DNA of 64,000 nucleotides, from the NCBI RefSeq assembly GCF_029227915.1, contig NC_079878.1, forward strand, positions 10,170,001 to 10,234,000, written 5' to 3'. Numbering within the stretch: the first letter of the stretch is position 1; the number at the start of each line of letters is the position of its first letter. Shown here piece after piece: positions 22,180 through 35,297 of this stretch. Both the position numbers and the translations under genes were made by a program. The notes beneath the pieces are model-generated. The model was not told the origin of the DNA, did no database searches, and worked only from the letters and a program-made list of their open reading frames with translations. The stretch comes from Hydractinia symbiolongicarpus (lineage: Eukaryota; Cnidaria; Hydrozoa; Anthoathecata; Hydractiniidae).

Positions 22180-22662
22180 AGTGGTCATTTTAGAACTGGG
22201 GCAGGCAGTGTTTTTTTTACTTGTGTAGAGCCACCTAACAGTCTCAAAATGCGGTTTAATAAACTTTTTAAAAATGTTTGGAGACATCGCTTTCTTTGAT
22301 AGAATGTTCTATTCATTAATAACTCGAGAAACAAATAATAATTTTCTTTTATGAACCCTACTATGAAACTTCCATATCTTTTTTTGTGTCCTCTCGTCAG
22401 TAAATTATCACTCAGTTCAAAAAAAGTCATTCGGGTTCAAATTTTTATACCCATTCGTTATTTTAAATACTTCTATAAGGTCAGCTCTTAATCTGCTCAC
22501 TTCCAGAGACATCAAATTACATTGTTTAAGTCTTTCTTCATATGGTAGATTACTGGTACATGTGATCATCTTAATAAATCTCTGGACCTTTTCCATGTTG
22601 TTATTGTCTTTATGCAGGAATGGTCTCCATGATTGTATGCTGTATTTAACATGTGGTCTCAC
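22180..22662 (-). mobile_element. CR1/jockey-like LINE, reverse-transcriptase C-terminal remnant
   Basis: The minus strand encodes RPHVKYSIQSWRPFLHKD, MEKVQRFIKMI, LPYEERLKQCNLMSLE and RRxxLRADLIEVFKITNG-like segments. This order is the signature of the region after the reverse transcriptase domain in CR1/L2/jockey-type LINEs. The next part (DNLLTRGHK, then WNILSKK) is in other frames, so at least two frameshifts have accumulated. This is the truncated 3' tail of a dead LINE. Confidence 0.8.
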
Positions 22663-23525
22663 CAGGGATTTGTATTAACAATATACAAAAAACCTTAGTG
22701 AATGAACATTTATCTTTAACATTTTCTTTATTACCTTCGCTAGTGCCTGGCAGTTCCTCGTTTTGTAATTCTGGAGAAGTTACTTTAAGATTATCAGTTA
22801 CTGAAATAACATGATCACAAGGTCAAAAAGACAATTCTGTTGGTCACTTTTCTAACCTACTTTAATCAAGCTGAAAGAAAAACGAAAGAAAAAGAAATAA
22901 ATAAAATGATTTCCATTAAAATTGCCTTACCCCCATTACCTCAGCGTTCTGTTCATTTTATTCTGTAACATTTTTTTAAACTCATCTGAAAATAATTTAA
23001 GTTTCGGATTTAAAATATGTAAAAATGATGTGTGCTGTTACACACAAATTTACTATACCTTTTCAACTTTCTGTAAACACACGTCGAATCAACTGACCAG
23101 AGTAACTGTTTTTATGTCTGTTGCAAATCCCTCTGTGATAAAAGATGAAAATGTCATCCAGAGGGATTCATATTTCCATACAAAACCCACATGGTTAAGT
23201 CACATGGTTAAAAATATTTTCCGATATGGCTCTGAATTTTAACTAAATAAAAACTATATTTTTTTTTCCAAGATCAGAAGTTACCTCTACTGAGAAATAA
23301 AGTTTGGTAGACTGGTATACAGCATTTCTTTCCTGTCCATTTGCGTGAGGGCATGGGAATATAAACAACACCGCGTCACAATGACAGTGGTCTATTGCAA
23401 ATTGCAAAAAAAAAAATTTTCTACAACCAAGTTTTTTATTTATGCTTAAAATTGAAGAAATAACCTTATTTACCATTTTTTCTGACAGTTGGTTTGGTCA
23501 TTCCTGGTTGTGTTTTTAGGAATGT

Positions 23526-23804
23526 TTAGTGCACGCTTTCTACTTTTATTTTCTGACCACAAGCAGATGCATTCAAGGTAGAACAATTAGGGCAAATCTG
23601 AAAATTACAATGCTTATATAAGAGAAATAGGTTTCATTGATTTCATATTAAGTAACCTACCTTGTTTCTAAATGACTTTTTAGGATCTGTTTTGCCATCA
23701 CTAGCTGCGTATTTTGCTGACTTTGCTGCCAAAGCTGATGTCGTTAATGCTGTTGACATAGTTGACGTTGTCATCGGCAATACTAACATTACCGATGTTG
23801 ACAT
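23526..23804 (-). CDS. Small two-exon ORF with a CxxC zinc-ribbon-like end, unknown
   Basis: Exon 23661-23804 begins with ATG and a Ser/Thr/Ala-rich stretch and ends at a consensus donor (AAG|GTAGGT). Exon 23526-23597 follows an acceptor (AATTTTCAG) and encodes ICPNCSTLNASACGQK, then stops at TAA. The joined frame has 71 residues. CPNC..ACG suggests half of a zinc ribbon of the type seen in repeat-associated proteins. It may be the 5' part of a longer dead gene on this strand. No function can be assigned. Confidence 0.35.
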
Positions 23805-24389
23805 ATTTTCTTATAAAAAACACTAGTAAAAAACAAACCAAGTATGGCTTCAGGAAAACCACCAGTTTAAACTAAAAATAGTAAAAAAAATAATCATGCA
23901 ACGTTTGAAAAACGTTTTGATAACAGTTCCTTTCTCTAGTAAAAAAAATGGTAAAAATTCACAGCGATCAAGTTTCTTCAGGTCGAAGCGAATACAGAAA
24001 GTGGGGTTCTTGTTCTTTATAGAATAGCTAATTCAAAACAATACCTTGTATACCTTGTAAGTTGAAATGTTATCTGTTAGGGAACTACCTGGGACCAAAT
24101 TTTTGCGGTTGGCTCCTGGGCGATGAAGTTTTTTTCACAGATTCCAACTTTGCTCATATCGAAAATTTTTTAAAAAAATCACTTAAATTTAAGTTTCACG
24201 GATAGAAAATAAACTCATACATGTATGCATGTATGCCGAATCAGAAATTCTTCGCTTATATCCACATCGCATTAAACTTTTTTGATTCGGCCACAAATAA
24301 TCTAAAATTGAAATGTCGGGTTAAACTCGTACATGTATGTCAAATGAAACCTTTCTGGTCATCATCACCATATTCACAGTAATATTTGT

Positions 24390-24760
24390 TTCCTGATAAT
24401 TGATGACATCATTAGCAATAATGCTAACATGAACTTAGTTGTTACTTAATGTCTTGTCAACACTGGTGGCACGTTCCATGCCCAATCAACAACTTTAGAG
24501 TTGGTTGAGAGAAAGAAACTATGTAATAATTTGAACCCTAATAGGTGTCGTTTTAAAAGTAACACTAAGACATTACATTACTGCAGAAATTTGGTCCCTG
24601 TCTCATTTGGAATCCATGTTTTTTAAATTTTACTTAATAAAGAGAATTATGAATAGTCGATAAATGAGTACCGAAGAAGAAACGAAAAATTTAGTAGAAA
24701 TTCAAAGTTTGATTGCTTACACGTTGTTATCTACAAAATTGGCTATAAAATAAGAGGAGA
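24390..24760 (+). repeat. Dispersed repeat, copy 2 (partner at 3.18-3.61 kb)
   Basis: Contains the same ordered blocks as copy 1, including AGCAATAATGCTAACAT, AATAGGTGTCGTTTTAAAAG and GCAGAAATTTGGTCCCTGTC. Several indels separate the two copies. Confidence 0.75.
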
Positions 24761-24774
24761 AAAATAACCTTTAT

Positions 24775-25040
24775 TTGTTTGCACCTGCTTCACCATCATC
24801 CAAACTTTATTATGTTACCGCCTTTTTCTGGACTTTTTTCAACACTCTATCCATTCGAGGCTTTTTGGATGCTCCTTTTTTAGATTGCTGGATAAAGCCT
24901 CGTCTAAAACTTTTATCGCATCCAAGTTTACTGGTCTGGGAGCCTCCAACTGCTACTCCTTAGTTCTTTTTCTGGTATGAATTCCTCGGTTGCACCGTTT
25001 ACATAAGAGTCTAAATCATCAGGAAGAAACCTTTTTAGTC
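24775..25040 (-). pseudogene. Coding-like minus-strand fragments, basic tail peptide
   Basis: One minus-strand frame reads PDDLDSYVNGATEEFIPEKE. Another, overlapping its end, reads a strongly basic stretch (DKSFRRGFIQQSKKGASKK then PRMDRVLKKVQKK) to a TAA. Codon structure looks real, but the frames are not joined by an obvious splice. These are probably remnants of a transposon gene. The plus-strand open frame over the same bases appears to be a shadow. Confidence 0.3.
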
Positions 25041-25488
25041 GACAGAAATAGTGGCAACATAAGATGTTGATTGCATAATGATAATTTTATAATAAAATAT
25101 ATAACAAATAATGCAATGATTGCGGTTAAATAAGTGGATATTAACTTGAACAAATATTGATATAACCGGAGCTCCTTTCTTGATCGCAAAGAAGTTGAAG
25201 GAGGTCCGGGCTCCACTAGCTTTGTGTAGTGGAGCGGGTCGGGTTGTAAGAATCCGGTATTAGATTGATTAAGATTTTATGAAAAAAAATAAGTGCTGGC
25301 AATTAATTAATTTACCTCACTGGATGTGTTCGGTGGAAAGAGGAACATGCTATTTTTTTAAAAAAAAACTTTCTAAATTTGGTGCGATAAACACACACAT
25401 AAATTCAAAGCTAAAAAAAGGAGAAAAAATAAATCACAAAAAAAAAACTAAAATAAATACAAATTAAAACTCAACACTTACTATTTTT

Positions 25489-25703
25489 AAAATCACGCAG
25501 ATTATCGCCATGCTCCACTATTCGGCTTTTTTTTTTTTTTTTACTAGCTAGGAATTTGGAATAATAAAACATACGATACGTGAATCGGTTTTTGTCATCT
25601 TTTTTAAACGCAATTTTTTTCTTTCGATCGTCTCTGGTCGGTCTCTCGATGGCAACTGATTCGCGGGGTGGTGCAGTGGGGCGTGACAATAATTACTGAA
25701 AAA
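25489..25703 (-). other. Possible minus-strand exon with consensus splice sites
   Basis: A frame bounded by a plausible acceptor (GATTTTTTCAG) and a good donor (AAATA|GTAAGTG) encodes a basic peptide (RPTAPPRESVAIERPTRDD, KKKIAFKKDDKNRF, GDNLRDFKN). There is no ATG at its 5' end, so it would be internal. No homology is recognised. Confidence 0.25.
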
Positions 25704-26535
25704 ATCAATCTAATATACCCGCAAAGAGAATAAAATATAATAAAGCATCCTTCACGGAGTTTCTCCGTCGCAACTGGATGTAACACCATTCATGATGTGA
25801 CAGAATCAATAAAGACACTTTGTTTTACATGACCACGACTAAATTATAACCTACTTTTATTGCAGACAAGACTTTTGCAGTGAAACTTATATTGTGTCTT
25901 CAAACCTAAGATTGTCTAAACTTTGTAAGGATAACCTTATTTTTCTTCTTTTCCATTTTCGTGTACTCACTTCCTACAAACGAAATATGAAGATTACTAT
26001 TTTACTAAATAAAACTTAGAGAGAATGCTATTATATGTCCCAAAGTGGCGAAAAATGGCCTAAATTTGCCATATTTATGCTGATGTTAATGTGTTTTATT
26101 GGCTTCTAAAAGATTGGAGTTAACTGATTTGACTTTGCTGTCAAATGTCTCACTGAACCTTGCGTAACTTGTGTGCTTTAATGATTTATTGAAAAATACA
26201 TATTTCATTTTCTTTCATTTTATAATTTTACTGAAAACTGGCTTTGCCTAAGACGTTTTGTTTTTTAAACTAATTTTCCGAATATCGGTTACCAATTTAT
26301 TTTATTGGATTTTATTGAGATTCGTTCTATGTATTGCTTACTCAGACTACTTTCCCTGATATCCGAACCTGTTCTGTTTTACTGTGGTGCAATAAATAGA
26401 ATTTTATTACCTGCAAACTTGTAAAATATTACATGTTATATATTTATATGTATTTCATTAATTTTATTATCTTAATAATATAACTTGTAAAGATTTTTGA
26501 CTTGTTGTTTTTTTCTGGATGTACATTAGAAACGG
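25704..26535. other. No recognisable gene
   Basis: AT-rich, with no coding signal or shared repeat seen. Confidence 0.4.
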
Positions 26536-26975
26536 ATATTTTTCGGGTTTTTTTCTGTCCGAAAGTTTTTCTGTCCGAAATTTGTTTCTGCCAAAAGTTT
26601 TTTTGTCCGAAAATTTTGTTTTTTCTAATATTTTTTAATAAAGGACCAGTGCATAGAAATTATATATAGGGTAATCAGAAAATCAATAAAAACTGCAGTT
26701 TTTGAACTTATTATTTTCGTTATTTTCACATTTGGCTGAGGCTCTATATATAAAGTTTGATCCTGAAGAAACTTTTTTTAGATGTTGATTAAATATATGT
26801 ACACTTTAAATGCTTTTAGCCTTCTTTTTGTGTCATTTCCCGTAATCATTACTTTTAGAAATTTGGTTAAAATTTGTTCAAAAGACTTACCCCATACATT
26901 TTTTACAAATCTTGTTCAAATATTTTTCGGCTGAAAAAAAAAATTGTGCCCAAAAGTTTTTCCATCTAAAATTTT
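26536..26975 (-). repeat. Dispersed repeat, inverted partner of 40.93-41.23 kb
   Basis: Contains several TTTCTGTCCGAAAGTTTTT-like blocks, then GAACTTATTATTTTCGTTAT, CACATTTGGCTGAGGCTCTA and CAAAAGACTTAC. Most of these appear in reverse complement in 40.93-41.23 kb. The copies differ by substitutions and a larger gap in the middle. Confidence 0.7.
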
Positions 26976-29900
26976 AGTTCTTAATGTAGTTTGGTGTGCA
27001 TTTCTTTCTTTTTTTTTTTTTTTAATAAGGTGGACAGCAAATGAGTGTCACTTGCTTTATGTAAAAAGCGAAACAGATATAACTGGAAATAATTTCAGTT
27101 AAAATGTTTCAAACAGTTTGGTCAAGGTTAAATTACTTCAGCCGACATTTCATATATACTTTGTCAACTTGTGCTCGATTTGAAATACAACCAGCAGGAC
27201 GACAATTTTTTCGTACAATTCTTTGTCAGATTTAATTGGACATTGGACAAAATATCTAAAATCACCGAAAAAGTGTTTGAAATTCTTTATAATGATATTT
27301 CTATCAAATAGCGCACTGTGTTTATCATAACGGTGTTTCAAGTGGACACGTGGAACAAGTCTGTGTAAACAATTAAAATATATGACGATTAACTAGAAAT
27401 GGCTTGCATCTCGAAAAAAAGGACAGACCAATATGGAGACTTGTCGTTTAAATGTTTCATAGCGTAAACATGCGTAAAACATGATTTTTTTTGAGGATGG
27501 AAGGTACTTTGTACTTCTTTTTCTTCCAGCAGCTTCATAGAACTGCTTTTTGAGTGTTTGTCAGTGATTAACGATTCTAAAATATTAAATTTGTCTTTTC
27601 TCTTGGAGGGAGGGGTAGAATCCTTACACTCTTGGCTTTGTGAGCCATTTCCTATAAAATAGATTGAAGAACCCGAAAGCGTTGACTATCTGATCTGAAC
27701 GTTTCTGTTGATTTAACAGAGGCTTTTTTAACGAGGTTCTTGAGGAAACAGTTTTCAATGCTAAAAAAGTGAGTGTAAAATCAGTTTCTATATATCGTAA
27801 ATTAATAGGTCCAATTAATCTCGCATACCCATTCAATTTCCAAATAGAAATATATGAACCTGCTAATACGTTTCTTAAGGCGAGTGTAAAGAAAAAAATG
27901 ATTTTTTTTCGTTTTTTTTTTTTCGTGAAATCAGGGCAAAATAAACTAAACTTTTTAATTATGAATTTTTTTTTCAAAAATTCCATCTGGATCTCTGTTT
28001 ATTTTGTTTGTTTATGTTTACTCGCTAATAACGCTGTGACGATCTTTGTAACACTTTTTCTGTGTCATATGTGCTCACGTGTGCATATTTCCTTCAAAAC
28101 AAAAAAAAAATTTGAAGAGCTGATATTTTTCTCTATTTCCAAAGAGAAAAATATCACGCTTTAAAAATAGAAAACCTGTCAAGTGTAATTTCAATGCCGC
28201 AAGTAGCCGCATGTGGGTAAAAACTTCAAAACTTTAAAACTCTTTTTGTCAGTGTTTATTTTTTGATAAAATGGTATCTACATCTGAACTTTCTCTTACA
28301 AAACTAAATAACGTTTGTGTAGGAGAGCTGTTTTGAAATAAAGCTAAATAATATATCTAAAAAGGTTTTTTTTTATTTTTTTGTAAAAACGTGTTTAAAT
28401 TTTTTTACAGCCGTCTATGTGGAAGAAAACAAGTTGAAAAAGTAGCATTTGGAAGAATATGAAATAGTAAGAAAACTATAAAATTTTGAACAAAATAGTA
28501 AAAACCCTTTTTAGATACAGCCCAGCTGGGAAGAATAGTCAAAAAATTTTGAAAAAAAATCCATCCGTTTTGTAAGAGAAACATCAGTTAGGAGAGACTG
28601 GGGTAAATTTTGTATACACCTAAACCTCAAACGACATTAATATTTTTCCAAAAAATATATATATCACTAAATTGAGAAAAATAAGAGCTTCCAAAATATC
28701 TACATATCAGGTTATTAAAATGTTATTTAGAGATGATATTTGGATTATAAAAATCATGCGCACTTTTCTTTACACCTGCCTTAAGTAAGAATTGACGTTG
28801 CTGTCTAGAAATCAATCCACTTTTAACAAACTTTTTCGATGGTGCTGTCAAATCAAGTAGGGTGGAAATGTTTTAAATGTTTCATATCACGATACTGAAT
28901 GCGTCATCAAAGTGGCCTTGGGTCATGAGGGTTCCTGAGATCATAAAAAAAGTCTCGGGATTTAGTTAGGTACAGAAAAGTCATAGAATTCACGTTTTTT
29001 TTTAAAAACATGCCATGACATTTTCTTTTCACGATGAGTATTAAAATTGCTTGTTTAAATTTTCAGCTCTTTGTGTTTTGCGTATGCATTTGCACTTAAC
29101 TTCTTAAAATTGACACGATAGGTCCTATTTATCTAAAAAAAAAGCAAGTCTTTGGAATTTATGCGTGTTTAATTCCATTTTTAGAGAAAATTACAAAGAT
29201 GATTTTCGTAATTTTTTAGAAAACTATCGCATCCAAAAAAGAATTGATAAATTGTTAAAGACGATAAGTAAGAAAAAAATTGCTTTTTTGTCCAAAAATG
29301 TCATTAAATAGAGAAATCTTTGTTCAAACTTTTAAAAAAGATTTTATGTCCGTGCTTTTGCTTTAATTAAATCTCCACGTGTAATTGACAATGATTTCCA
29401 GATTATCAGACTCGTTAGGCCTAACAGTGAAATATCTAAAAACACAGAATGTCCTGGTTCAAGGTTGCGGAATAGCTCAATACATATCTGTTTAAAAAGG
29501 TTGCTCAAAAGACCATTCGGTATTGATGCTACGGAATAGCGTTATTATTACTGTTTTGAGCTTTTAAAACTAAACTCTAAAAGTGTTACTCTACTATTAT
29601 TACTGAACAAAATACATAGATGACTGATCAAACGGCCAGACCTAAGGACTGCGCAGATATTAGGAATATCTTGAATTTATTTTTAACAAGTATTCTTGTT
29701 ATTTTTTTTTTACTATTCATAATACATTACCAACCGCAACACCTAACACCCAAACTCACCATTGTCCTCTTTTGTACTGTTATCAAATGTTGTCTTGCCT
29801 CTAGTGCATACTTGACAAACAGGTTACCTTACGTTTCTGTAAAAAAATTGATCTAAAAATTAAGGAGCTAGCCAGGAGACTCGCATAAATTTTTCTCCGC

Positions 29901-31980
29901 CCCGGAGAAATCGAAAGAAGTGAATGAGAAAAATTACGCTGGGTCGCAAACGATTTTCCTGCAGGGAAATAAGAATTGTCTGGTTGTTGCTATAGTTGTT
30001 AGACAACGATCTGTAACTGAGTTATAGTTTTTTGAGAGACGAAAGCCACCAACCAATTTATCCTACTCTAGGGTTCTCATATGTATGAAGCCAATATCTA
30101 ATCAAGATATCGTAATTCAATAAAAGACTCAAGTCTCACCTGCATAGCATTCGCTTAAAGGGATGCCAGGATAATTACTATAATTCTATTTTTTAAATTT
30201 CCACAAACGCAAGACTGAAATATAATGAAATGAAAAGTTACCTCATTTTTTGAGTAAAACGTTGTACCAATAAAAACATATTTTAATTAAACAAAATTCC
30301 CAGCATAAGAGCTAATATATTTCAAAAAAGAAAATACAGCATCGAGGAAACACTTTACAACATTCAGGTTAGCATTGCAGGTTAGGTTGACCACTTATTT
30401 CAGTTAAACCATGTCGTACAACTAGTGTGGAGTGCTTAACACATGTGCTGTTGTATGTTCGCGTGTTACACATACAATGAAAAGTACTTTTAGCAATGCT
30501 ATTTATATAATCATATAATAAACAGTCTGTCGTTTACCATGTCAATTATATACCTCTCTCGGTTAAGCGAACAAGATATGTATACTCGATAACAAAACAG
30601 GATCTGTTTGAGTTTTTATTGTATTATTTTATTATGTAAAATAAGGTTTTGGTGCTTGTTCTACAGAGGAAAAAATTAAACTGGAGAACTCCGTCTGAAA
30701 TGCACTTATACCAGACCAGACGAAATGGAAAATCACGTAATAACAAGAAATCTTACCCTTGACAAATGCACCTCGAATTTGAAACATTTTAAATTATAAG
30801 CCCTTAATTAATTAAACTTAATTAATTAAACAATATTTCCCAAAGTTTAAGACCAAAACGCTATAAATTCGTGTCTTGTTTCAACTTTCTTCGTAGAATA
30901 CAATGAATAAAAACGCTTTCATAAAAATGTCTCAATCTATGAGAAAGTTCTACGCGAGCAAAAATTACATTAGATCTCTATAATTCGCCAAAAATCTGTG
31001 TAGTATCATTAAGGAAGATATTAGAAAACGAACATTCTATTTGAGGAAGTTCCATCATATAGACGCCACCGTATACTTTCTTAACTGCTCTAAAATAACG
31101 GCAGTCGACATAATAAAATAATCAGGGGGGGAATTTCGGCTCTTTTGAAGTCACTTAAAAACTTTCCCCCGACTAGTTTTTGATATTCCTGTAGATAACA
31201 TCACAAGGGAATTTGAATTAATTTTTTTATATTTTATCTATGTATGTTTTTACACAAAAACAACTACGAGAAAAAGTACGAAGATCTTGTCCGACACAAT
31301 TATGTCGTTTTTTGCACTAATTGGAAAGTCAGTATCTGTGTCATTGTCATCCTCCTTCTGATTTTCTTCAACTAAGCCAGTGTAATTCCAATCGTAAGTT
31401 TTTTTTATCGTTGCACGTAAATGTTAGCAGTATCGGGATTTTCAAACCTCCAGATGGTATAGGCGATGGTCTGTACATTAAAGTATTTACATGACCAATA
31501 ACTGTTCCGCCTTCACTCTTAATAAAGTAATAAACACGACATGATGTTTTAAGGGGAATTTAAGTTCAACTGTTACAAGATTGTCAAAGAATCGAGTTTT
31601 AATTCTGTTAGCACAAGGATCAATTTCGAGTGACGATTCATTCGTTTCCATCCCCACTTTAACTTTTTCCCAAACTCTTGCATTTTTCCAGGACGTATTT
31701 TTGAAAACGTGGTATCCCCTTGAAGCGACAGTTACTGCAAACGAAACCATGATGATTATCATAGAATTGACAACCCATTCCTTGCTTCTCGAAGTGAAAA
31801 GAACTGAGAGACCATTCGTTGTGTGACTTAAACTACTGCCGATGTTATAGTTGTAGATTAAAAACAGAAAATGTTGTTCCTTTTTTTGTGCAATCTTCCT
31901 TGCAATTTATTAAGCTGGTAACAATGAAAAAAAAGTTTAGGATAAAAGAAAAAAGTCAGGGTAAATTTATAATTTTTGCA
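26976..31980. other. No recognisable gene, 5 kb
   Basis: Very AT-rich. Open frames up to 131 codons occur (for example around 27.77-28.16 kb) but they are built of Phe/Lys/Asn runs from poly-T and poly-A tracts. They show no domain or splice structure. I see no RNA gene or clear mobile element. Confidence 0.4.
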
Positions 31981-31989
31981 AAGCCTTCT

Positions 31990-32061
31990 TTTTTATATCG
32001 CATTAATGCGGTATAAAAAAGACGGGCGAACCCGTGGATTTTTCCACGGGCTAACGACTAG
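31990..32061 (+). mobile_element. Helitron-like 3' terminus with hairpin
   Basis: CCCGTGGA, TTTT, TCCACGGG (32031-32050) forms an 8-bp hairpin, followed by CTAACGA and CTAG ending at 32061, then T. A GC-rich hairpin a few bases before CTRR with a T after it is the standard Helitron 3' end. The 5' end is not seen. Sequence just upstream (GACGGGCGAA) resembles the other copies at 45.4 and 47.4 kb. Confidence 0.65.
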
Positions 32062-32410
32062 TGTTGTGAAAATAACAGACCTACGTGCCCTTCGGAGGAT
32101 TTTTACCTCCGCATCTGCACGGAAAAATGACTTCGTCAGAAGATGACCTTTTAAAAGATCATTTTTGGCAGTGGCTAACAATATATATCATAGTCCACAT
32201 TCTTTATGATGAAACAATTAAGCGTATTTTCTTTTTCGAGACAACATTAAATTTATAAAAGAAATTTTTTTACCAAGGTGTAAAATTAACAGAAAATTAT
32301 TAAGAATTCAGCAATTAAAAAAAAAAAAAAAAAATGAACACACCACTTTGCCTGTCACAGACATAGCGTATATAAGAAAATTTTTTTGTTGTCACACTGC
32401 CTACACATTT

Positions 32411-32580
32411 TGATACTGCTTTTGCTGAAAGAATAAGGGATTCACACATTACGTAATCAATTTTTCGCCTAATTTCTCCTCCCCCATGTAATCAGTTGTA
32501 ATCATTTGGTTGACCCCTCCCAGAATTACGTCGTCATCCATTTGAGCCCCCTCCCCCCTAAAAAAACAAAAAAATCCTTA
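32411..32580 (+). repeat. Transposon-end-like segment, inverted partner at 41.44-41.53 kb
   Basis: AGGGATTCACACATTACGTAATCA here corresponds to AGGGAGCGTTCACTTATTACGTAATCA in reverse complement at about 41.50-41.53 kb, each followed by a pyrimidine- or purine-rich stretch. These look like ends of two related elements rather than one element spanning 9 kb. Confidence 0.45.
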
Positions 32581-32979
32581 AAAAAATTACGAATATTTAT
32601 AGTTGCACCCCACCGAAGGGGCGCACATTTAGTGGACCGCGGGTATATAGTGTTTGTTTTGTGTATGGAGAAGTTTCATTCTTACTCTCAACTTCGCGGG
32701 GGACTTCGGCTCGAACATCCAACCTAGGTTTGATATAACGCAACCTGTGTGTTTAATACCATCAAGACAAAAAAAAACACTGATCGAGCAAAACTTATCT
32801 TGTCTCGGTTTCCTTGTTGTCTCTGAAGATTTGACTGCCATAAAAAATGTTAATCGAGATTGTTATGTTAATTTGAGGCTTTGTAATATTGTCTCGTTTA
32901 ATGTGCTTAAATGTCGCTGCACATAAAATTATCTTCAAGAAAAGATTTGTTTTTGTTTGTCCACAGTCAGGGAAATCCT

Positions 32980-33070
32980 CTTAATTAAGCTGTACAGCTT
33001 AATTTGTATGTCAGCTTAATTAGGATGTATCATACATCTTAATTAGGTGACATTCATATAAATTAGGAGG
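32980..33070 (+). repeat. Short cluster of CTTAATTA(A/G)G motifs
   Basis: CTTAATTAAG, GCTTAATTTG, GCTTAATTAGG, CTTAATTAGG and a TATAAATTAGG variant occur within 85 bases. They include the palindrome GGATGTATCATACATC. Meaning is unknown; it could be a protein-binding cluster or a transposon end. Confidence 0.5.
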
Positions 33071-33988
33071 TAGAAAAAGTTTTTCCCCGATTTCTCGAAA
33101 AAATTTTAGCAGAATCACCGCTGCAGCTCTTTCATCATCAGTTTGACCACTACGTTATAAAAAAGGAATGGTATCTCCAGAACCCCGGGTTCAAAAGATA
33201 TGGATAAAGAATGCTAGAAATCGCGAGCCCGGCGTCTTTTTTCAAAAGTCGCAAGCAACAAAAAACTTTTATCCTGCCCTATGTCATTTTATCAACGAGG
33301 GTGCTGATATGCCACATACACCGTAAAAAGTACGTTTTGGGTGAGTAAAATAACTTCTAAAGGAACCTTTGTGGGGCTACTATCAGGTGTATATATAAAA
33401 AGATATTTGTTGAATCATGAAAAAATATTGTTGTTCATTGCACGGAACAGTCAAGTTGAACTGATAAATTAACCAACAACATAACATAATTAGCCGTTGC
33501 AGTACAAATAGACGCTACCCACAGTATGTTACAGGTTTCTTTGTTTTCTTCACTTTTTCAAGTTTTTTCTTGAAATTATAATATGATGTTGTTGATTTAT
33601 CAAATCTGACAAATTTATTAATTGAGTGTCTGCCCTTTTTTGTATCAACTTGTTGAATTCAATTCGAAAACAATGACCAATCAATTTCCTCGATAATAAA
33701 CAATCAAATTTGTATATATAATTCAATAAATCGATTTCGACAAAATAAGTCCTGTATTGTCCACAGGTTTGAAAATCTTGTATCGCCTGCTTAATTTTTC
33801 TTGTTTAACCAGCTTGACTAAATTTATATAAATATTTATATAGTATACCTTTTGTGCATCACATGGCATTGATTTGTATCTTTTTAATAAATTCTAACTT
33901 TAAATAAGAGAAGTAGACAATAATTAAACATGTTATCAAACCATGCACCATCAGCATTTTCGAAAAATCTTTAACGAGTTATTATATA

Positions 33989-34729
33989 CTAGTCGATAAG
34001 GCCCGTGGAGAAATCCACTTAGGCAGATGGGCAATAGAAAAATAGGTTGTTTTAGATGTTTTGCTGACGTCAGCAGTGAAGATCCCAAAAAAGTTAGAGA
34101 AATTTATTTTATTATTTTATTGTAATGCGTAGAGGTTGAATCACGCTGATCAAAATAATGTGTAGGATGATATGTTTTCGAGGAACGCAAAAAGAGATAT
34201 AAGTGTTTAAAAATTGTGCTGACGTCAGCAAAGGCCCCTAGAAAACACAAAAAATTTTTTTTCAGAAATTCATGTACCTGTTGCCTCCCTCGTATAGATC
34301 TTGAAACGCTGATCAAGAAAATGTATAAGATCATGTACTTTTGACCAACGGTTACGGAAATATTGTGGTTTAAAGGTTTTTTGATGACGTCATAAACCCG
34401 TTCGTTACGAAACGAATTTGGGGACCCAGGTTTGGAAAATTACCCAAATTGGTCCCAGGTGGTCCCTAGTTACCCACGCGGTTAAAAAACATTGACGTCA
34501 CCAACTCGTTTCCAAGTTATTTGGCCTCAAAATTTTAGGTGCACTGTAATGGCTTCACTAATCTTAATTAACTTTCGTGACGTCAATACTATTTTAGCGT
34601 TAAAGTTTGGTAAATTACAGAACAATTTTATAGGCGATGTTTTATAGAATTTGTTAAAGAAAATTGTGAAGAATATAATCCACTTTGCAAAAGTCACAGA
34701 CAGACAGAACTGGCGTATTATTATATAGA
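33989..34729 (-). repeat. Helitron unit 1 (last in minus-strand order)
   Basis: 741-bp unit, longer than the other two. It has the hairpin and CTAG at 33989-33992 and a TCTATATAATAATACG start at 34729. Internal blocks include TGATGACGTCA and GGTCCCAGGTGGTCCCTAGT. Confidence 0.85.
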
Positions 34730-35297
34730 CTAGTCGATAAGGCCGTGGAAAAATCCACTTAGGCAGGATAACAGAGAAAAACAACCGTCATTTAAATTTT
34801 GATGACGTCAGCAGAGACATGTCAGAACACAAAATTTTTTTTTTAGAAATGTCTATGCCTGTTGCCTTTATCGTATAGATCTTGAAACGCTGATCAAGAA
34901 AATGTATAGGATCGTGTACTTGTGACAAACGGATGCAGAGATATTAGGGTTTAAAGGTTTTTTATGACGTCATTAACCCGTCCATTCCGAAACGGATTTG
35001 GTGACCCAGGTTTGGAAAACTTACCCAAATTGGTCCCAGGTAGTCCCTAGTTACCCACGCAGGAGATGACGTCAGTTATTTCCACTCGTTTCCAAGTTAT
35101 TTAACCTTAAATTTAAAAGTGCAATGCAGTAGCTTCACTAATCTTATTATTCTTTCCTTTGACGTCAATATTGCTCTAACGTCAAAGTTTGCTAATTTAC
35201 AAAACAAATTTATAAGCGATGTTTTATAGACTTAATCAAAGAAATTTTATCCACTTTGCAAAAGTCACAGACAGAAGCTCCGTATTATTATAAGAGA
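34730..35297 (-). repeat. Helitron unit 2
   Basis: 568-bp unit, with CTAG at 34730-34733 and a TCTCTTATAATAATACGG start at 35297. It is most similar to unit 3, including the shared GGAGCTTCTG start variant and the block around CAGGAGATGACGT. Confidence 0.85.

Noticed and set aside
27769-28164. 131-codon plus-strand frame and its 120-codon antisense
   Set aside because: Composition is dominated by Phe and Lys from homopolymer tracts; no domain or splice evidence.
31487-31826. Overlapping open frames of 80-91 codons on both strands
   Set aside because: Both are similar in length and composition; neither shows a recognisable motif, so neither can be supported.
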